Shown: piece after piece, positions 52,049 to 61,180 of the stretch
Numbering within the stretch: the first letter of the stretch is position 1
How the letters are laid out: each line of letters starts with the position of its first letter
From: Prado023 sp963700475
GTDB lineage: Bacteria > Actinomycetota > Actinomycetes > S36-B12 > CAIYMF01
Length of the DNA: 64,000 nt
Direction: 5' to 3'
Assembly (NCBI GenBank): GCA_963700475.1
Contig: CAVOXR010000009.1
Coordinates: 434,001-498,000, forward strand
Notes under the pieces: model-generated
The model's database searches: none
What the model was told of the DNA's origin: nothing
Seen by the model: only the letters and a program-made list of their open reading frames with translations
Translations under genes and position numbers: made by a program

Positions 52049-52957
52049 CTAGTGTGACAAGCGCGGCGGGCGCTGACACGCCGGGCAGAAGTGGCTCGAC
52101 CGGTTCATGAACCGCTCGCGCAGGATCGCTGCACCGCACCGCGGGCAGGGCAGACCCGCGCGGCCGTAGACGGCCAGCCCGCGCCCGTAGTAGCCGCTCT
52201 CCCCGTTGACATTCACGTAGAGGCTGTCGAAGGACGTCCCACCCTCGGCCAGCGATGCCGCCATCACTGCCGTGGCCTGCTCGAGGACGTCGACCAGCGT
52301 GGCGACGCTGAGCCGATCCGCGCGCCGCCTCGGGTGCACACCGGCCGCCCACAGGGCCTCGTCGGCGTAGATGTTGCCGATCCCCGAGACGAGGGTCTGG
52401 GCCAGGAGCAGTCGCTTGACCTCGACACGATGGCTGCGCATGGACCGCGCCACCGCCCGGACGTCGAAGTCCTGGTCCGTCGGATCCGCAGCGATCTCGC
52501 GCACGAGGTCCGGCACCGGCACCCCGCGCGGGTCAGCCACGACGGGGCAGGCGGCGAGCCAGCCGAACGTCCGTTGGTCGAGGAACCACAGCTGTCGTTC
52601 CCCGAGGTCGAAGTGCGCCCTCGCGTGCCGGTGCGGGGCAGAAACGGGGTCGCCACCCTCGCCGCCGATGTCCACGGCGTGCCCACCGGAGGCGGAGTCC
52701 ACGCGGAACTGGCCGCTCATGCCCAGATGCGCAGCCAGGACGAGGTCGGGATCGTCGGTGACGAGCCACAGGAACTTCCCACGTCGCCCAGTACCCGTGA
52801 GGGTGCGCCCGGTGAGGACCGATTCGAAGTAGCTGGATCCCTGAGCCTGCCGGCGCACCGCGCGTGGATGGCGCACCTCAACCGCATGGACCTGGTGGTC
52901 GAGCACGTGCGCGGCGAGCCCCCGGCGCACGACCTCGACCTCGGGCAGCTCGGGCAT
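52049..52957 (-). CDS. mutM: Formamidopyrimidine-DNA glycosylase
   Basis: 302 residues. The N-terminus MPELPEVEVVRRGL keeps the catalytic Pro2 and Glu3. The helix-two-turn-helix region includes LLAQTLVSGIGNIYADEALW. The zinc finger is CPRCGAAILRERFMNRSSHFCPAC. It excises 8-oxoguanine. The ATG overlaps the rnc stop (TGATG). Confidence 0.96.
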   Translation of the reverse strand: MPELPEVEVVRRGLAAHVLDHQVHAVEVRHPRAVRRQAQGSSYFESVLTGRTLTGTGRRGKFLWLVTDDPDLVLAAHLGMSGQFRVDSASGGHAVDIGGEGGDPVSAPHRHARAHFDLGERQLWFLDQRTFGWLAACPVVADPRGVPVPDLVREIAADPTDQDFDVRAVARSMRSHRVEVKRLLLAQTLVSGIGNIYADEALWAAGVHPRRRADRLSVATLVDVLEQATAVMAASLAEGGTSFDSLYVNVNGESGYYGRGLAVYGRAGLPCPRCGAAILRERFMNRSSHFCPACQRPPRLSH

Positions 52958-53673
52958 CAGCCTGCGGCGTGATCGGGGTGCGCGGAGAGAAGCGCCTCGT
53001 ACGCGGCCGCAGCCGCCATCTGCTCGGCCACCTTCTTCGAGGGCCCGATGCCCTCGCCGATGACCGCATCGCCGACCGTGACCACGGCGGCGAAGTGCTT
53101 GGCATGGTCAGGGCCGGTGGCGGTGACCTCGTAGAACGGCACTCCGGCACCGGTTCGCGCGCCGAGCTCCTGGAGCGAGGTCTTCCAGTCCAGGCCCGCC
53201 CCCATGCCGGCAGCCAATGCCATCCGCTCGTCGAGCAGGCGGTGCACCAGATCCCCAGCAGTCCCCAGGCCCAGGTCGAGGTACACCGCACCGAGGATGG
53301 CCTCCATGGCGTCGGCCAGGATCGAGCTCTTGTCCCGCCCGCCCGTTGTCTGCTCACCGCGACCGAGGAGCAGGAACTCGCCCACGCCCAGCTCGCGGGC
53401 GACGTCGGCCAGCGTGCGCGCGTTCACGACCGCGGCGCGGTACTTGGCCAGTCGGCTCTCGGGGACGTCGGGGTGGGCGTGGTAGAGCGAGTCGGTGACG
53501 ACGATCCCCAGGACCGCGTCACCGAGGAACTCCAACCGCTCGTTGTGCGGCAGCCCGCCGTTCTCGTACGCGTAGGACCGATGGGTCAGGGCATGGCGAA
53601 GCGCCTCGTGGTCGATTGCGACCCCGAGGCGCTCGGCGAGGACGTCCAGGTCGTCGCGTGCGGGCAGCCCCAC
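52957..53673 (-). CDS. rnc: Ribonuclease III
   Basis: 238 residues. The catalytic domain has NERLEFLGDAVLGIVVTD (signature) and KSSILADAMEAILGAVYLDLGL. A double-stranded RNA-binding domain follows (KTSLQELGARTGAGVPFYEVTATGPDHAKHFAAVVTVGD). It processes rRNA and structured mRNAs. GTG start. Confidence 0.96.
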   Translation of the reverse strand: MGLPARDDLDVLAERLGVAIDHEALRHALTHRSYAYENGGLPHNERLEFLGDAVLGIVVTDSLYHAHPDVPESRLAKYRAAVVNARTLADVARELGVGEFLLLGRGEQTTGGRDKSSILADAMEAILGAVYLDLGLGTAGDLVHRLLDERMALAAGMGAGLDWKTSLQELGARTGAGVPFYEVTATGPDHAKHFAAVVTVGDAVIGEGIGPSKKVAEQMAAAAAYEALLSAHPDHAAG

Positions 53674-53677
53674 GCGA

Positions 53678-53851
53678 TCAGACGTCGAGAACTTGCCGCT
53701 TGGCGTAGGTGCCGCAGGTCGGGCATGCGGTGTGCGGCAGCTTCTGTGCGCGGCAGCGGTCGCACGTCACGAGAGTGATCGGGGCGGCCTTCCACTGCGA
53801 ACGGCGGGCGCGTGTGTTGGAGCGGGACATCTTCCGCTTCGGAACAGCCAC
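53678..53851 (-). CDS. rpmF: 50S ribosomal protein L32
   Basis: 57 residues from GTG 53851 with GGAAG upstream: VAVPKRKMSRSNTRARRSQWKAAPITLVTCDRC, then ACPTCGTYAKRQVLDV. All four zinc cysteines are present (C+ form). It is one base from the DUF177 gene upstream and 4 bases from rnc, the conserved arrangement. Confidence 0.95.
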   Translation of the reverse strand: MAVPKRKMSRSNTRARRSQWKAAPITLVTCDRCRAQKLPHTACPTCGTYAKRQVLDV

Positions 53852-53852
53852 G

Positions 53853-54392
53853 TCAGTCTTCCTTCTCAGTCGTTTCCAGTCCGGCGAGGCCTGCCCACCG
53901 GGGGTCGATCCGATCATGTGCGTGTGTGGGGTCCTCGGCCAACCGGGCGCCACACTCCACGCACAGCCCGGGGCAGTCGGCCCGACACAGCGGGGCCAGC
54001 GGGAGGGCCAGCACCACAGCATCGCGGACGACCGGGTCGAGGTCGAGGAAGTCCCCGTCAATGACGGGCAGCTCCTCCTCCTCATCTGGCCCCGGCTCGT
54101 GGAGGTACAGCTCAGTCAGCGGCACGGTCTGGTCCCATTCGACCGGGTCCAGGCACCGTGCGCACTCACCGCTCACGGTGACCGTCGCAGTCCCCGAGAC
54201 CAGCACACCCTCCACCACCGCTTCGAAGCGCAGGACCAGCCCCAGGTCGGAGCCGGGCTGCACCACAGCCACGCCACCACCGAGGTCGGCGGGTGCGGGG
54301 ACTGTGCGGTCCACCTCCATCATCGACCCTGCACGTCGGCCCAGGTCCCGAATGTCGAAGACCAGGGGGTCGCGCGGATCGAGGGTGGACAT
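53853..54392 (-). CDS. DUF177 / YceD-family protein
   Basis: 179 residues from ATG 54392, which has GGAAGG upstream. The conserved GECARCLDPVEWDQTVPLTELYLHEP block and the CRADCPGLCVECGARLAED cysteine segment mark the YceD family. YceD proteins affect 23S rRNA processing. It is adjacent to rpmF. Confidence 0.9.
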   Translation of the reverse strand: MSTLDPRDPLVFDIRDLGRRAGSMMEVDRTVPAPADLGGGVAVVQPGSDLGLVLRFEAVVEGVLVSGTATVTVSGECARCLDPVEWDQTVPLTELYLHEPGPDEEEELPVIDGDFLDLDPVVRDAVVLALPLAPLCRADCPGLCVECGARLAEDPTHAHDRIDPRWAGLAGLETTEKED

Positions 54393-54528
54393 GAACCTTC
54401 CCGATGGCATCACACGTATGGCCCTCGGCGTGAGGGCCACCGCAGAAGGATACCGCAGGGGCGGTCGGGGGAGGAAATGCAGCGATGGCCCTCGCCACGG
54501 CCACGACCGGGGCGAGGATGCCGAGGAC

Positions 54529-55110
54529 CTACAGGTCGTAGCCGTCGCCCGCCGTGTACGTGTAGCGCTCGCGGATGCGGTCGCGACCCTTCTGGACGGC
54601 CGTCAGGGTCTTGGTCAGGCTGGTCTCGAACGCCGCGAACTTGTCCTCGACGTACTGGTCGACCTCCTGGCGCATGGCCTCGGCCTCAGCCAGCCCCTGG
54701 GCCCGGATCGCGTCGGCCTCGGCGATCGCGACCTGGGTCACCTCGTGGGTGCTGACCATGTGGGCCTGCTGGGCGCTTGCCTGGTCGATGATCGCCTGTG
54801 CCTGCTGGGTGCCCTCGGCGAGCATCCGCTCCACCTCACGGTTGGCCTCGGCGACCATCCGCTCGGCCTCGCGGAAGCCCTCCTCGACCACGCCCACGCG
54901 GTCGGCGAGGAGCTCCTCGGCCTCCTGCACGGAAGTGGGCAGCATCTGGCGGATCGCATCGAGGAGGTCCAGCACCTCGTTGCGGTTCACGACGCACTTG
55001 TCGGACATCGGCATCGCCCGGGCGGCCTCGACGATGTCGGACAGGTCATCAAGAACCGTGTAGACGTCGGCCGTACGGGGGTCCGCGGCTGCGACCGGGT
55101 CCTGGGTCAT
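54529..55110 (-). CDS. DivIVA/ATP-synthase-b-like coiled-coil protein
   Basis: 193 residues. After a short head (YTVLDDLSDIVEAARAMPMSDKCVVNRNEVLDLLDAIRQMLP), a long Glu/Ala coiled coil runs from about residue 65 to 175 (LLADRVGVVEEGFREAERMVAEANREVERMLAEGTQQAQAI). It resembles the cell-division initiation proteins that sit between coaD and rpmF in actinobacteria. It is cytoplasmic, probably oligomeric and near the division or growth machinery (inference). Confidence 0.8.
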   Translation of the reverse strand: MTQDPVAAADPRTADVYTVLDDLSDIVEAARAMPMSDKCVVNRNEVLDLLDAIRQMLPTSVQEAEELLADRVGVVEEGFREAERMVAEANREVERMLAEGTQQAQAIIDQASAQQAHMVSTHEVTQVAIAEADAIRAQGLAEAEAMRQEVDQYVEDKFAAFETSLTKTLTAVQKGRDRIRERYTYTAGDGYDL

Positions 55111-55123
55111 CGCACTCCTGGGA

Positions 55124-55606
55124 TCAGTGGGCGGACAGCTTGGCCTGCAGGGCCGTGTGGACCCTCGCGGGGATCAGTCCGCTGACATCCCCACCATATG
55201 TCGCGACCTCCTTGACCAGCGAGGACGACAGGTACGAGTAGAGCGGGTTCGTCGAGATGAACAGCGTCTCGATGCCGGCCAGGCCGAAGTTCATCTGGGC
55301 CATCTGCAGCTCGTAGTCGAAGTCGGTGATGGCGCGCAGGCCCTTGACGATCGCGATGATCCCGTTGTCACGGCAGTAGTCGACCAGCAGGCCGTGGAAG
55401 CTGTCGATCCGGATGTTGGGCACATGCGCCAGCTCGGCACTCAGCAGCTCGATGCGCTCCTCGACGCTGAACATCGAGGTCTTCTTCTTGTTCACAAGGA
55501 CGCCGACCGTGACCTCGTCGAAGAGCGCCGACGCGCGCATGAACACATCGATGTGTCCATTGGTGACCGGATCGAACGATCCGGGGCATACCGCTCTGCG
55601 CATCAT
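55124..55606 (-). CDS. coaD: Phosphopantetheine adenylyltransferase
   Basis: 160 residues from ATG 55606, or 159 from the adjoining ATG 55603. The nucleotidyl-transfer motif is CPGSFDPVTNGHIDVFMRA, with ATP contacts in KGLRAITDFDYELQMAQMN and LSSSLVKEVATYGGDVSGLIP. It makes dephospho-CoA. It overlaps the rsmD stop. Confidence 0.95.
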   Translation of the reverse strand: MMRRAVCPGSFDPVTNGHIDVFMRASALFDEVTVGVLVNKKKTSMFSVEERIELLSAELAHVPNIRIDSFHGLLVDYCRDNGIIAIVKGLRAITDFDYELQMAQMNFGLAGIETLFISTNPLYSYLSSSLVKEVATYGGDVSGLIPARVHTALQAKLSAH

Positions 55607-56172
55607 GGGTCCTCTCCATCGGACGCGCACTGACCGTACCAAAGGGTCGTCGCCCCGTATGCCCTCTGGCGCAACGCCACGATTCCCGATGGCCAGCTGA
55701 ACTCGCCGCCGCGCGTGGCTCGCTCGACCATGACGACCGCATCGGGGGCCAGCCATCCCGCGGTGAGACGGGCCAGGACAGCCTCCACGTCTGCGGCCGG
55801 GGTCGCATACGGCGGGTCTGCGAGGACGAGGTCGAAGCGCTCGGGCTCCCCCGCCAAGTGGGTCGCCACCGAGGCCGCCACGACCCGGATGCCCGGCACG
55901 CCCACGACCTGGGCGTTGGCACGTGCCACAGCCGCGCTCGGGCGGTCGCGCTCCACGAGCACCACCATGGAGGCGCCACGGCTGGCGGCCTCGAGGCCGA
56001 GCGCCCCGGATCCGGCGAACAGGTCGAGCACCCGGGCACCGGCGAAGCCGCCGAGCAGGTGGTCCAGCGAGGCGAACATCGACTCCCGGACACGGTCGGT
56101 GGTCGGTCGGGCCCCGCCGGTGGGCACGGCGAGCCGCCGACCTCGCGCAGTGCCCGCGATGATCCGCGTCAC
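55603..56172 (-). CDS. rsmD: 16S rRNA (guanine966-N2)-methyltransferase
   Basis: 189 residues from GTG 56172 (VTRIIAGTARGRRL); ATG 56202 would add ten. The SAM site is DLFAGSGALGLEAASRGA and the target-binding motif DPPY is in FDLVLADPPYATP. The start region RPTTDRVRESMFASLDHLL is typical. Its stop overlaps coaD. Confidence 0.93.
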   Translation of the reverse strand: MTRIIAGTARGRRLAVPTGGARPTTDRVRESMFASLDHLLGGFAGARVLDLFAGSGALGLEAASRGASMVVLVERDRPSAAVARANAQVVGVPGIRVVAASVATHLAGEPERFDLVLADPPYATPAADVEAVLARLTAGWLAPDAVVMVERATRGGEFSWPSGIVALRQRAYGATTLWYGQCASDGEDP

Positions 56173-56370
56173 GACGTCGCCCCGTCCGGACCAGGCCGCC
56201 ATCCGGATCTGGGCCAGGCCCGGAACAGGACGATGCTCACGGGAGGAAGCATGACTCAGAGGCCCCGGGCGACCCGCACCGACTCCCCGGCAACCGGGCC
56301 CTCCGGCCCTATGCCGGCGGACCGTGACCTCCTACCCTGAGTGAGGGGATCTCTCGCGAAGGGAGGAGCC

Positions 56371-56547
56371 ATGGGAGTGCACGCGCACTACCCGGATCAC
56401 TCCGCACCGCGGTCCGGCGTCCACCTGTCCACCCTGTTCAAGATCCTGATCTGGGTCGCCATCCTCGCGGCTGCCGTCTGGTTCATCGGCAACGTGGTCG
56501 GCGGTGAGCTGGGATCGACCGTGACGGGGTGGTTCCGCAACTGGTGA
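56371..56547 (+). CDS. Small single-span membrane protein
   Basis: 58 residues from ATG 56371, preceded by a strong GGGAGGAG. One membrane helix (LFKILIWVAILAAAVWFIGNVV) follows a polar, His-containing N-terminus. It resembles short actinobacterial proteins of unknown function. It is oriented opposite to its neighbours rsmD and recG. Confidence 0.65.
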   Translation: MGVHAHYPDHSAPRSGVHLSTLFKILIWVAILAAAVWFIGNVVGGELGSTVTGWFRNW

Positions 56548-56585
56548 CAGCGGATCGACGCGCGCGGGTGACAGCGGATCGACGC
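56543..56585. repeat. 19-bp direct repeat
   Basis: GGTGACAGCGGATCGACGC occurs at 56543-56561 and at 56567-56585, a period of 24 bases, across and after the stop of the small membrane protein. The function is unclear. Confidence 0.6.
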
Positions 56586-56625
56586 TCGCTGGCCCTGGCT
56601 GCGTCGGCAATCGGTCGTTCGCTGG

Positions 56626-56817
56626 CTAGGCCCCGCGACGCCAACCGCGATGGGGCTTCCTCGGCGCGGGCAGCGAACTCCGCTTGACCAGGCGGGCCTG
56701 CATCTCCAGGGCCTCCGACTCGATATCCCGGATCTCCCTGTCGAGGGTCTCCAGGTCGCCACCGTGATCGCGGATCATCTTCGGATCGATGCCCTGCCCC
56801 GGCTGTGACCCATCCAT
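56626..56817 (-). CDS. Small hypothetical protein
   Basis: 63 residues from ATG 56817, chosen because AGGAGG lies at a good distance upstream. It is one short charged helix (MIRDHGGDLETLDREIRDIESEALEMQARLVKR) with a basic Arg/Pro tail. No family recognised. It lies in the gap between rsmD and recG. Confidence 0.5.
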   Translation of the reverse strand: MDGSQPGQGIDPKMIRDHGGDLETLDREIRDIESEALEMQARLVKRSSLPAPRKPHRGWRRGA

Positions 56818-56910
56818 CGAAGCCACCTCCTCACCTTCACGATACGCCTCAGCTGGCGGAGCGGCTGGTTGGCAGTCGATGGCCGGGGAACTACCGGCCG
56901 AGCACGCCGC

Positions 56911-59127
56911 TCACGTCTTCTCGAGGTACTCCGCGTGCTCGGGATCGAACTCACGCGCGAGGACCCGGGCCAGCACCGGGTGCCCCGACAGGTCCGGGTC
57001 GGCGTCGACGAGCCGGGTGGCCTCCTCACGGGCGCGGAGGATGACGTCCTCGTGGTCGAGGACCGACAGCAGGCGAAGCGACCGGCGGGACCCGGACTGC
57101 GCTGCCCCCAGGACGTCGCCCTCCCGCCTGGCGGCGAGGTCGAAGCGGGACAGCTCGAAGCCGTCGCTGGTCGCCGCCACGGCCGCCAGCCGCTCCCGGG
57201 CGTCCGTGCCCTCGGGCGACTCGGTCACGAGCAGGCAGAGGCCCGCGTGGCTGCCTCGCCCGACGCGGCCGCGCAGCTGGTGCAGCTGGGATACGCCGAA
57301 CCGGTCGGCGTCCAGCACGATCATCAGTGTCGCGTTGGGGATGTCGACGCCGACCTCGATCACGGTGGTGGCCACCAGGACGTCGATGCCGTCAGGACGC
57401 CCCGGGTCGGCGAACCGGGCCATCACGTCGTCCTTCTCAGCGGAGGTCATGCGCCCGGTCAGGGCGGCCAACCGCAACCCGGCCAACGGCCCAGCCGCGA
57501 GCTCCGGGAGGGCGGACTCCACGGCAGCACCGGCCCGCGCGGCCGCTCCCCCAGCGGTGGCGCCAGCCTCGCCGGAGTCCACCAGCCCGGGCTCGCCGTC
57601 CGACTCCGCCACCCCCGACTCGATGCGCGGGCAGACGACGTACACCTGGCGCCCGGCCGCCACCTCCTCGCGGGCCCGCTGCCAGGCACGTGCCAGGTAG
57701 TCGGGACGTTCGAGGGCAGGGACGACGTGCGTCACGAGCGGCTTGCGCCCGGCCGGCAGCTCCCGGAGCGTCGAGGTCTCGAGGTCGCCGAACACGGTCA
57801 TGGCCACGGTCCGCGGGATCGGCGTGGCTGTCATCACCAGCGTGTGGGGCCGGGTCGACTCACCGGTCTTGGCCGCGAGCGCCGCACGCTGCTCGACACC
57901 GAAGCGGTGCTGCTCGTCCACGACGACCAGCCCGAGGTCGGCGAACTGCACCCGCTCCTCGAGCAGTGCGTGGGTCCCGACCACGATGCCCGCTGCACCG
58001 CTCGCAGCATCCAGCAGCGCCGCCCGCCGGGCGGACGCACCCTGGGACCCGGTCACCAGCGCGATCCGTGTGGCGTCGGCCCGCCCGCCGAGCATGCCGC
58101 CCTGAGCCAACGGGCCGAGCAACGCCGCGATGCTGCGTGCGTGCTGCGCGGCCAGCACCTCGGTGGGCGCGAGCAGCGCCGCCTGCCCGCCGGAGTCAAC
58201 GACACGCAGCATCGCCCGCAGCGCCACCACGGTCTTGCCCGAGCCGACCTCGCCCTGCAGGAGCCGGTGCATGGGGTGGCTGCCCGCGATCTCCTCGTCG
58301 ATCACCGCGGCCACCTCGAGCTGGCCACCCGTCAGGGTGAACGGCAGACTCGCGTCGAAGTCGTCACGCAGGCCACCTGCTCGGCCCGGCCTCGGGATGG
58401 CAGGAGCCGCCGTGATCGCAGCCCTGCGCTGTGCCAGGACGACCTGCACGCCGAACGCCTCATCCCACCTGAGCCGCTCGATGGCGCGCCGAGCCTGGCC
58501 CCGGTCGATCGGCCGGTGGACCCACTGCAGGGCCGTCGGCAGGTCGAGGACGCCCACCCGCGCTCGCAGGTCGTCGTCGAGAGGATCGGGCCACGTGGCG
58601 GCCTCGGGCAGGGCCAGCTGCACATTGCGCGCGATGGTCCAGCTGTTGACCTTCTCCGTCGCCGGGTAGACCGCGATCAGTCGCCCCGCGTACTCCGCAG
58701 CGGCCTCGTCGGCCGCTTCCTCGTCGACGAACTCATGCTCGGGGTGCAGCAGCTGGCGCCGGCCGTTGAAGACCCCCACCGTCCCGGCGAACAGGCCGAG
58801 GCGCCCGGGGCGGAACTTCTTGGCGATCCAGTCCTGGTTGAAGAAGGTGAGGGTGAGCTCGCCGGTGCCATCGGTCACGACTGCTTCGGTGATGCTGCGT
58901 CGGCGCCTCTCCCCCGGCTTGGACCTGAGCGGGCGCGACGAGGCAGATGCAACGCGTGCAAGGACCGTGACCTGCTCGCCGACCTGCAGCGAGGCCAGGT
59001 CAGTGAGCTCGCCGCGCTCGGCGTAGCGACGTGGGTAGTGCGCCAGGAGGTCCTCGAGCGTGGTGATGCCGAGGGTGCCGAGGGCCTTGGCTGCCTTCCC
59101 GCCGACGACTCCGACCAGGTCCGGCAC
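56911..59127 (-). CDS. recG: ATP-dependent DNA helicase RecG
   Basis: 738 residues. The wedge/OB domain leads into the helicase core: LLQGEVGSGKTVVALRAML (motif I), LVVVDEQHRFGVEQRAAL (motif II), TATPIPRTVAMTVFGD (motif III), then ATTVIEVGVDIPNATLM and QLHQLRGRVGRGSHAGLC (motifs V and VI). It regresses stalled forks. The GTG start is 4 bases after the DAK2-domain gene stop. Confidence 0.97.
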   Translation of the reverse strand: MPDLVGVVGGKAAKALGTLGITTLEDLLAHYPRRYAERGELTDLASLQVGEQVTVLARVASASSRPLRSKPGERRRRSITEAVVTDGTGELTLTFFNQDWIAKKFRPGRLGLFAGTVGVFNGRRQLLHPEHEFVDEEAADEAAAEYAGRLIAVYPATEKVNSWTIARNVQLALPEAATWPDPLDDDLRARVGVLDLPTALQWVHRPIDRGQARRAIERLRWDEAFGVQVVLAQRRAAITAAPAIPRPGRAGGLRDDFDASLPFTLTGGQLEVAAVIDEEIAGSHPMHRLLQGEVGSGKTVVALRAMLRVVDSGGQAALLAPTEVLAAQHARSIAALLGPLAQGGMLGGRADATRIALVTGSQGASARRAALLDAASGAAGIVVGTHALLEERVQFADLGLVVVDEQHRFGVEQRAALAAKTGESTRPHTLVMTATPIPRTVAMTVFGDLETSTLRELPAGRKPLVTHVVPALERPDYLARAWQRAREEVAAGRQVYVVCPRIESGVAESDGEPGLVDSGEAGATAGGAAARAGAAVESALPELAAGPLAGLRLAALTGRMTSAEKDDVMARFADPGRPDGIDVLVATTVIEVGVDIPNATLMIVLDADRFGVSQLHQLRGRVGRGSHAGLCLLVTESPEGTDARERLAAVAATSDGFELSRFDLAARREGDVLGAAQSGSRRSLRLLSVLDHEDVILRAREEATRLVDADPDLSGHPVLARVLAREFDPEHAEYLEKT

Positions 59128-59130
59128 CGG

Positions 59131-60753
59131 CTACTCCACGCCGATGATCGCGTGCCAGCGTGGTTGCCCGCCCTCGTAGCCGACCACCTCGACCTCCGGA
59201 TGGTTGCGCTCCACCCAGCGCTCGATGCCATCGAGCAGGTCCGGCGGGGCATCGGCCCCGAGCACGATGGTCACGAGCTCGGCTCCACCGCGCGCGAGCA
59301 TGCGGGTCAGCACGGCTCGGGCCACCTGTTGGACGTCGGATCCGATCTCGAGGATGTCCCCGGCGATCAGCCCGAGCTCGTCGCCGACCTTGCAGGTCCC
59401 GGCCGTGGTCATCGCCGCCTTGCTCGCGGTCGTGAGTCCGGCGTACTGGGTGGCCGAGGACGCACGGCTCATGGCCACCACATCGTCGTCGAAGTCCTCC
59501 GACGCATCATGGACCGCGACGGCAGCCAACGACTGGACGATCGACCTGGTCGGGATCACGGCGACGCGATGCCCGCTGTCGCGGGCGGCGAGGCCGGCAG
59601 CCTCGGCAACGGGCCTGGAGTCCTTGTCCCCGGGAAGGAGCACGACCTCGTGCGCCCCGGTGGCCTCGATCCCGGCGAGCATCTCTGCGGTCGAGGGCCT
59701 GCCGAGCTCGGGGGCCCGCACGACTGTCACCCCGCTGGCCTCCAGGAGGTCAGCGACCCCGGCTCCGTGGGCCACCACCACCAGCGCGCGCCCCTGCGGC
59801 TCGCCGCCGGCATCAACCACGGCCGCCAGGTAGGTGATCCGGATCCGGTACGGCACGCCGATCGCCAGCGCCGCCTCGACCGCGGCACCGGCGTCGTCGA
59901 CGTGCACGTGGATGTTCCACAGCGAGTCCCCGCCCACGACCACCAGCGAGTCGCCGAGCCCGGCCAGGCGTGCCTTGAACCCCGGGATGGCCTCGTCGGG
60001 GGCGTCGAGCAGGTACATCACCTCGTAGGCCGGCCCCCCGTAGCCGTGCAGCATGTGCTCGGGATCGGCCAGGGAGTCGGGCTCCGGTGCGAGGCGGGCG
60101 AACTCCGGGAGGTCGCTGTGGACGCCGGTGACGACCTCGAGGAGGGCGTCTGTGAGCACCACGTAGCCTCGGCCGCCGGCATCGACCACGCCGGCTCGGC
60201 GCAGTGCCTCGAGCTGGGCCGTGGTCCCCGCCAGGGCGGTTCGGGCGGCCTCGGCGGCTGCCCTCGTGACCGCCTGCAGGTCGCCATCGGTCTCCGCGGC
60301 GATCTCGCTGGCGGCCGTTGCGGCTGCCCGTGCGACCGTGAGGACCGTGCCCTCCTTGGGGTTGGACACCGCACTGAACGCTGCCGAGGATGCCCGGGTC
60401 AGCGCTTCGGCCAACCACGATCCGTCCATGGGCCGGGTCAGGTCGGCTGCGCGGGTCGCGGCGATCCCACGCAGGAGCTCGGACATGATCACCCCGGAGT
60501 TCCCGCGGGCACCCAGCAGCATTCCGCGGGCAAGTGCGGCAAGGCGGGCGTTGCCGGGCTCCGGGATGTCGCCCTCGATGGCCATCATCGCCGCGACGCC
60601 CGCCTCGAGGGTGAGGTACATGTTGGTCCCGGTGTCGCCGTCGGGAACGGGGAACACGTTGAGGGCATCGATGGCGCGACGGTGGGTCTTCATCCCGTCC
60701 AGGGCCAGCGCTGCCCACCCTGTCAGCGCCTCGGCGTCGAGAATCGTGCGCAT
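59131..60753 (-). CDS. DAK2-domain protein (FakA/YloV-like fatty acid kinase catalytic subunit)
   Basis: 540 residues from ATG 60753 with AGGAGGGCC just upstream. The N-terminal DAK2 ATP-binding domain has NVFPVPDGDTGTNMYLTLEAG and LLGARGNSGVIMSELLRG. The middle and C-terminal parts are typical of FakA relatives (YLLDAPDEAIPGFKARLAGLGDSLVVVGGDSLWNIHVHVDDAGAAV). FakA phosphorylates fatty acids bound to FakB; no FakB gene is in this window. Confidence 0.88.
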   Translation of the reverse strand: MRTILDAEALTGWAALALDGMKTHRRAIDALNVFPVPDGDTGTNMYLTLEAGVAAMMAIEGDIPEPGNARLAALARGMLLGARGNSGVIMSELLRGIAATRAADLTRPMDGSWLAEALTRASSAAFSAVSNPKEGTVLTVARAAATAASEIAAETDGDLQAVTRAAAEAARTALAGTTAQLEALRRAGVVDAGGRGYVVLTDALLEVVTGVHSDLPEFARLAPEPDSLADPEHMLHGYGGPAYEVMYLLDAPDEAIPGFKARLAGLGDSLVVVGGDSLWNIHVHVDDAGAAVEAALAIGVPYRIRITYLAAVVDAGGEPQGRALVVVAHGAGVADLLEASGVTVVRAPELGRPSTAEMLAGIEATGAHEVVLLPGDKDSRPVAEAAGLAARDSGHRVAVIPTRSIVQSLAAVAVHDASEDFDDDVVAMSRASSATQYAGLTTASKAAMTTAGTCKVGDELGLIAGDILEIGSDVQQVARAVLTRMLARGGAELVTIVLGADAPPDLLDGIERWVERNHPEVEVVGYEGGQPRWHAIIGVE

Positions 60754-60833
60754 GGCCCTCCTGTCGATTCCACCCAAGGCTAGTGGCCGGAACCCGCGCG
60801 GGGCGCGCATCAAGCACGGTCACGGACCGCGAT

Positions 60834-60863
60834 TTGGGTGGTGATCGCGGATTCGGATATCCT
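60834..60863 (+). promoter_or_regulatory. Putative rpmB promoter
   Basis: TTGGGT at 60834-60839 and TATCCT at 60858-60863 with an 18-base spacer look like -35 and -10 elements, about 60 bases before the rpmB start. Weak but well placed. Confidence 0.4.
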
Positions 60864-60921
60864 TGTCGCCGTATCACTCGGGCCAATGCTGGCCTGCCCC
60901 CATCGGAACTGGAGTACGACT

Positions 60922-61110
60922 ATGGCTGCCAACTGCGACGTCTGCGGCAAGGGCCCCGGTTTCGGCCACAGCATCTCGCACTCCCACCGGCGGACCAAGC
61001 GTCGCTGGAACCCGAACATCCAGTCGGTGCGCACCGTTGTGGGCGGCACGCCGAAGCGGGTCAAGGTGTGCGCCTCGTGCTTGAAGGCCGGAAAGGTCTC
61101 GCGCGCCTGA
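60922..61110 (+). CDS. rpmB: 50S ribosomal protein L28
   Basis: 62 residues from ATG 60922: MAANCDVCGKGPGFGHSISHSHRRTKRRWNPNIQSVR then KRVKVCASCLKAG. Both CxxC pairs are present (zinc-binding form). A strong hairpin follows. It is divergent from the DAK2-domain gene, the conserved layout. Confidence 0.96.
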   Translation: MAANCDVCGKGPGFGHSISHSHRRTKRRWNPNIQSVRTVVGGTPKRVKVCASCLKAGKVSRA

Positions 61111-61125
61111 GACCGGGCTACTTCC

Positions 61126-61157
61126 GGGCCCCGGCTCCCCCAGAGGGACCGGGGCCC
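61126..61157 (+). terminator. Terminator after rpmB
   Basis: GGGCCCCGG (61126-61134) pairs with CCGGGGCCC (61149-61157), 16 bases past the rpmB stop and between it and the convergent thiL end. It could serve both genes. No U-tract. Confidence 0.7.
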
Positions 61158-61180
61158 TGTCATGTCCGGGCGTGCTGCGG

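Noticed and set aside
56869..60783. Very long plus-strand open frame (about 1300 codons) opposite recG and the DAK2-domain gene
   Set aside because: It is the antisense shadow of two well-matched conserved genes in GC-rich DNA; its translation is Arg/Gly/His-rich without domains.
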